From Diphasiastrum complanatum (taxonomy: Eukaryota > Streptophyta > Lycopodiopsida > Lycopodiales > Lycopodiaceae): 64,000 nt of DNA. The stretch is from assembly GCA_029204225.1 (NCBI GenBank), contig CM055095.1, forward strand, positions 42,742,223 through 42,806,222, given 5' to 3'. Shown one piece after another: positions 59,568 to 64,000 of this stretch; positions within the stretch are counted from its first letter, which is position 1, and every line of letters begins with the position of its first letter. The notes under the pieces are model-generated. The model had not been told where the DNA came from and did no database searches. It saw only the letters and a list, made by a program, of their open reading frames with translations. The translations under genes and the position numbers were made by a program.

Positions 59568-61811
59568 CTAGACCTCCTTGCATGTTGATGTCAAGGCCTT
59601 GTATTCGGATTCTGTGGAAGATAGGGAGATGGTATCTTGCTTTTTGGAAAGCCATGATACTACTCCATCACATAGAAATGTGGCAAAGGCACTTGTTGAT
59701 CTTCTATCCACTTTGTCACCTGCAAAATCCGAGTCACTATAGGCTCTTAAGCCAAGATTAGTTCCTCTATACAAAATACCAAAATTCTTAGTGAATGAAA
59801 TGTATCTAAGAACTCTTTTGGCCATCTTCCAATGTGAAACTAGAGGACTTTGCATGAATTGGCTTAACTTTCCAGCACTATAACTAAGATCAGGTCTAGT
59901 TATAGTTAAATAGATCAAGGAGCCAATAAGCCTTCTATATAATGTGATGTCCTGAAAGGATGCTTCATCACAACCAATAGATGCTTTTACATGTTGCTCC
60001 ATTGGTGTCTCAATGCCTTTACAATTCTTCATTCCAAATCTATCTAGGATGGATGTAGCATATTTAGATTGACAAATGAAGCTAAAATCACATCCTCTAA
60101 TAACCTCTATTCCAAGAATGAAGCTCAATAGGCCGAGATCTACCATCTTAAACTCTTTTGCTAAAGCAATTTTTACATCTCTAATTCTATCTAGATCATT
60201 ACCACTCAAGATAATGTCATCTACATACAAAACAAGAATAATGATCATGCCATCATGAAAACTTATATACAATGATGGATCATAGGCACTCATTACAAAA
60301 TTGATGGAAATGAGAAAAGAGTTTAGCCTAGAGTACCATGCTCTAGGTGCTTGCTTGAGCCCATAAAGGCTCTTCTTCAAAAAACACACCTTTCCTTCAT
60401 GCTTTGCCTTGATGAAGCCCTCAGGTTTCCTCATGTAGATCTCTTCCTCCAAATAACCATTGAGGAATGCATTTGTGAAGTCAAGTTGGAATAGCTCCCA
60501 ATTGAAGGTTGTAGCAAGACTAATGATCAACCTGATAGTAACAAGCTTAGCCACAGGAGCAAAAGTCTCATCATAGTCAATGCCTTTGGTTTGTAAAAAA
60601 CCTTTGGCAACAAGCCTAGCTTTATGCTTGCTTATTGATCCATCTTTATTATACTTCAATCTAAACACCCACTTGCAATCAAGAGGTTTCTTCCCTTGAG
60701 GAAGATCCACAAGATCCCAAGTATGATTCTCAATAAGAGCATCATACTCTACTTGCATAGCATCCATCCAACTTTTAGACTTACAAGCATCTTCATAGCA
60801 TGTTGGCTCATCTAACATTGAAGTAAGAAAGGTGTAAGATGTGAAAGATGATGAGCCTTCCCTTTGATCACCTTGACCATCATAGGTGAGCCTCAATGGC
60901 TCGGATCTTGCCCTTGTAGATCTTCTTGGAGTTCTTGGAGTTCTTGCATCTTGAGGTGGATCCTCAAGTTCTTCTTCACTTGGAAGCTCCTCCTCCATCC
61001 TAGCATGATCCTTGGCATCAAGATGATTAGTAGCATTATCATCCAAATCACAAGCATGTCCTTCATAAAAAATAACATCCCTACTCACTATCACCTTGCT
61101 AGTGATGGGATTGAAGACTCTATAACCTTTGCTATTCTCACCATATCCCACAAAGATGCCTTTGATGGATGTTGCATCATCCTTCCTTCTCTTATCCAAG
61201 GATTGGTGTACATAGCAAGTGGATCCAAAAACTTTGAGATCTTTGAGATTGGGCTTCTCTCCAAATAGAGCTTCAAATGGTGTGATTCCTCCAATGGCTT
61301 GGTTTGGCAATCTATTGCACAAATAGTTAGCACAAGTTATTGCTTCACCCCAAAATGGTTTGGATAGAGAAGCATCTAGCCTTAAGGCCTTAGCACACTC
61401 ACAAAGAGATCTATTTCTTCTCTCACTCACTCCATTTTGTTGAGGGGTGTATGGACAAGACAACTTCCTCTTTATGCCATTAGAAATACAAAAGTCAATC
61501 AACTTATTGGAGACATATTCACCTCTATTATCACTCCTTAATACCTTAATCTTGGTACTAAGTTGATTTTCTACCAAAGTCTTGAACTTTACAAAAGAAT
61601 CAAACACCATTGATTTGCTAGACAAGAGGTACATCCAACAAAATCTAGAATAGTCATCAATGAAGATTACATAGTACTTGGCACCACCATTAGACTCATG
61701 TGAAAAACTATGAACATCCGAATGGATGAGTTCAAGAGGAGAGTTTGATCTTGATGTAGATCTTGGGAAGGGTAGCTTGTGAGCCTTTGAGAGGCTGCAT
61801 GCTTCACATCT
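59568..61811 (-). CDS. Copia element A integrase-RT-RNase H, open right-arm copy
   Basis: Open frame of 770 codons (from 61,880, including a short D-derived lead-in). It carries integrase zinc-binding CEAC, the D..D..E core (IDDYSRF, SDNRGEY, NGVSERR), reverse transcriptase with YVDDIILSG, and RNase H to STESEYKAL. Unlike the left copy, the codon at 60,717-60,719 is TGG, so RT is not interrupted. The integrase box reads SDNRGEY where the left has SDNGGEY. It lacks its own gag and protease, and the RNase H is truncated at 59,568. It therefore could not transpose alone, but it could still give an RT-containing protein if transcribed. Confidence 0.85.
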   Translation of the reverse strand, partial: RCEACSLSKAHKLPFPRSTSRSNSPLELIHSDVHSFSHESNGGAKYYVIFIDDYSRFCWMYLLSSKSMVFDSFVKFKTLVENQLSTKIKVLRSDNRGEYVSNKLIDFCISNGIKRKLSCPYTPQQNGVSERRNRSLCECAKALRLDASLSKPFWGEAITCANYLCNRLPNQAIGGITPFEALFGEKPNLKDLKVFGSTCYVHQSLDKRRKDDATSIKGIFVGYGENSKGYRVFNPITSKVIVSRDVIFYEGHACDLDDNATNHLDAKDHARMEEELPSEEELEDPPQDARTPRTPRRSTRARSEPLRLTYDGQGDQREGSSSFTSYTFLTSMLDEPTCYEDACKSKSWMDAMQVEYDALIENHTWDLVDLPQGKKPLDCKWVFRLKYNKDGSISKHKARLVAKGFLQTKGIDYDETFAPVAKLVTIRLIISLATTFNWELFQLDFTNAFLNGYLEEEIYMRKPEGFIKAKHEGKVCFLKKSLYGLKQAPRAWYSRLNSFLISINFVMSAYDPSLYISFHDGMIIILVLYVDDIILSGNDLDRIRDVKIALAKEFKMVDLGLLSFILGIEVIRGCDFSFICQSKYATSILDRFGMKNCKGIETPMEQHVKASIGCDEASFQDITLYRRLIGSLIYLTITRPDLSYSAGKLSQFMQSPLVSHWKMAKRVLRYISFTKNFGILYRGTNLGLRAYSDSDFAGDKVDRRSTSAFATFLCDGVVSWLSKKQDTISLSSTESEYKALTSTCKEV

Positions 61812-62977
61812 TATCAAACAAACATCTCCAATGAACTCAACATGAATTAGTGATTGAAGGAATGTACAATACATTTTCAAGATTCGCTTTCCTATTTGTT
61901 AAAAAAGAAATAGGAAATGTGCCTATGCCTTTGATGTCACATTGACCATCATTTGCAATATAGATGATGTTGCTCTCTCCCTCATAAGACAATAAGGATG
62001 AAAAGTATTCCTTATGTCTTGTCATGTGAGATGAGGCTCCACTATCAATCCACCAAGGATCATTCCGATCTATATGTACAATCAAATTTGAAGTGATAAC
62101 AAGAGATTCATAAATGCTATCCTCTTCTTCATCTATTGCTATATTGCCTTGCCTCCCACTTGCTCTCTTTTCTTCTTATCACATTCATTAGCAAAATGAC
62201 CTTTTATCCCACAATAAAAGCACTTAAACTTTGACTTATTTCTCTTTATAAAAGAAGTAGAAGAGGAGGAGGAAGAGTGATTATCATGATCCAAGCTACC
62301 ACCTTTGGACCATTTCCCTTTGCCTTTACCTTTGCCTTTGGATTCGCCTTTTGTGAAGAAAGTCTCTTCACCTCCACCTTGCAAGGATGCACCATCAACC
62401 TTTCATTGCAACCTATGTTCTTCAGCCAATAAGATTTCTTGCAAGTCACCCACACTTGGCAAGACTCTTTGAATGGCAAAGCTTTGCACAAGGTTAGCAT
62501 GTTCATCTAGTAAACCATTCAACATAACCTAGACTATTTCACCATCTTTTATGATTTCATCAATGCATGCTAGATCATCACTTAAGGACTTAACCCTCAA
62601 GACAAATGCATGAGAAATTTCTCCCTCTCTTTGTCTACTAGAAAATATTTGCCTCCTTAAGATTAATACCTAGATGTGGACTTTGATTCAAAGAGCTTCT
62701 TCAAGGCATTACGTGTCTCACTTGCACTTTGACTCTTACCAACTTTCTTGAGAAGTTCATTGGTAGCATTCATTTTAATGATATGAAGAGCCCTTTTAGC
62801 CTTCTTATCAGACCTTTGTTGCTCTTGGATTGTGGGTGGTCTCTCTTCAGTTCCTATAACTATGTCCACGAATTCATTGAACTCAAGTAAGGACTCCATC
62901 CTCACTTTCCAAGTAGAGTAGTTTGATAAACTCAACCTATTATTAGTTTCTAACATGATCCCACCATTGGAAGCCAT
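61812..62977 (-). pseudogene. Copia element D gag-protease, fused to element A pol
   Basis: The ATG at 62,977 opens gag (LSLSNYSTWKVRMESLLEF), broken after about 104 codons. Later frames give a Lys/Gly-rich linker, the CCHC knuckle CFYCGIKGHFANEC (about 62,225-62,184) and the protease WWIDSGASSHMT (about 62,054-62,019), ending at NVLYIPSITN. About 50 bp later, at 61,811, the sequence becomes element A from its integrase zinc motif on. The 5' LTR and primer site were not found in the next 1 kb. Confidence 0.8.
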
Positions 62978-64000
62978 GAATATAATGATTCTTCAACTTT
63001 TAGATTTTGTCGTAATGAACCTAGCACTCACTTTTCTCTCAACAAATGATGGATAAGGAGATCTCAGAAGATCTAGGACCCTAAAACACTTCTATCTTGA
63101 ACCTGGCTGGTTTCCAAACATAGAAAGGAAGATTGAAACACATGCAACACTTTGCACACACTAAGAATGGATTACAAAATCAAACCAACCTGAACACACT
63201 CTTGCTTAAGCTCTCAAACTTTCCAGCAAGTGACCAAATCAAGTTATGGTGTTAAGAGTTACTCGCATTCTTAGAAAATACACAAGACTAGGCTGCCAAG
63301 AATACCTAGAATTGAACAAACTTGATCAAAATACTAAGATATTGATTCAACTTTTAAAACCACATGTAAACCACACTTCTAAAAGTTTATAAAATCCATC
63401 AAGTGATAAATACAATCTCTAGAGGTGAATGAAAGAGCACACTTAGTGAATCACAAGACTAGATTCACTAGCTTGTCAAATCTTGATGTTTGGATGCAGA
63501 TCTAAGATCACTTCACATTAGAATGTTCCTCAACCTGTTAAGAACCTAAAAACACATTTGCATAGTTGTTAAACCTTCCAGTAAATGCTCCAATCAAATT
63601 ACATAAGGAAATTTACTTACATGCTCAACAAAGTACACCAAAATTTATGCAAAAGATTGTTGACAATCTATTCACCCAAAAGGGGATCTTCATCCAAGTG
63701 GGAGCTTTGCTCAGCCTTTTGGAGAAATACAAAATCACTCAAAAAATATCTCTCATCCACTCAAGGAGAAGTTTCATCCACTTAAGGAGAGTGTTCATCC
63801 ACAAAGGAGAGTGTTCATCCACATAAGTGGAGATTGTCAACAATAGATTGAACAGGACATTGTTGGTATTGAATATGCACAAGCCTCACAATAAAAAACT
63901 GATTAGGCGTCATGATCTGATCCAAAATAGCTTCTTCTCAGTCTTTGATCCACAAGTTCAACTCAAAAAACAAAGGTTAGTAATATTTGATCAACAATGC
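62978..64000. other. Leader/LTR region of element D, no gene
   Basis: Upstream of the D gag start in its own orientation. I found no copy of the primer-binding motif and no LTR ends. Short plus frames at 63,566-63,826 overlap a tandem repeat and are not genes. Confidence 0.4.
63749..63832. repeat. Tandem repeat, about 21-bp unit, four copies
   Basis: Units of the form 'tcatccac..aaggagagtgt' repeat four times with small changes, ending at 'agtggagattgt'. Confidence 0.75.

Larger units (their letters stand above)
47902..61811 (-). repeat. Right arm of large inverted duplication
   Basis: Reverse complement of 11,100-23,832. It is longer than the left arm by 1,201 bp at 56,994-58,194 and shorter by about 28 bp in the GA tract. 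The inner boundary abuts copia element E and the outer abuts copia element D. Sparse substitutions distinguish it from the left copy, for example S/R and N/K changes in the H3-like gene. Confidence 0.93.

Noticed and set aside
47902-61811. Right arm as a pure assembly mirror artefact
   Set aside because: Sparse but consistent substitutions, a 1.2-kb indel with coding continuity, a different GA length, and different chimeric junctions at both ends argue for a real duplication. Read-level proof is still lacking.

Overview
This window looks like intergenic DNA of a large, repeat-rich land-plant nuclear genome. The evidence is AT-rich sequence packed with degenerate Ty1/copia and Ty3/gypsy retrotransposons, three copia primer-binding sites matching initiator-Met tRNA (TGGTATCAGAGC), plant-type DNA transposon proteins, a tRNA-derived SINE, GA microsatellites, and spliced genes with GT/AG introns. 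I see no bacterial operons, rRNA or CRISPR. The species cannot be named from the sequence.

Layout. 0-8.2 kb: the tail of a copia element, mostly gene-free DNA, a SINE, and a decayed transposase gene (minus strand). 8.36-13.34 kb: copia element A, with 5' LTR, primer site and a gag-pol frame broken by one stop. 13.3-23.8 kb: a CACTA-like (Ptta/En/Spm) gene remnant, copia fragments with LTRs, a gypsy RT/RNase H fragment, then a convergent pair of broken multi-exon genes: one with an FCP1/NIF-type phosphatase-like domain (plus) and one with a histone-H3-like stretch (minus). 23.8-31 kb: a longer second copy of the unknown transposase gene and a decayed copia element. 31.25-31.86 kb: a compact two-exon gene, the best candidate for an intact non-transposon gene. 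33.3-40.7 kb: two more decayed copia elements (B and C). 40.7-45.1 kb: a DNA transposon with a DUF7869-like transposase between inverted subterminal repeat arrays and GA tracts; it cuts off element C. 45.5-46.4 kb: a gypsy LTR. 46.6-61.8 kb: a second copy of the 10.4-23.8 kb block. 61.8-64 kb: the gag/protease end of copia element D (minus).

The main structural result is that 11.1-23.83 kb and 47.90-61.81 kb form near-identical inverted arms of 12.7 and 13.9 kb around a 24-kb spacer. The right copy is bounded by two reciprocal copia chimeras: element A gag/protease joined to element E integrase at 47,072, and element D gag/protease joined to element A integrase/RT at 61,811. Flipping 47,073-61,811 back rejoins A with A and E with D. 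The simplest history is therefore a direct duplication of about 13.4 kb followed by a 14.7-kb inversion between two oppositely oriented copia elements, with both breakpoints in the protease-integrase linker. The arms differ by scattered substitutions, a 1.2-kb deletion and GA-tract length, which argues against a simple mirror assembly error but does not exclude one.

Almost nothing here appears to encode a working protein. The longest open frame is the integrase-RT-RNase H of element A in the right arm (770 codons).
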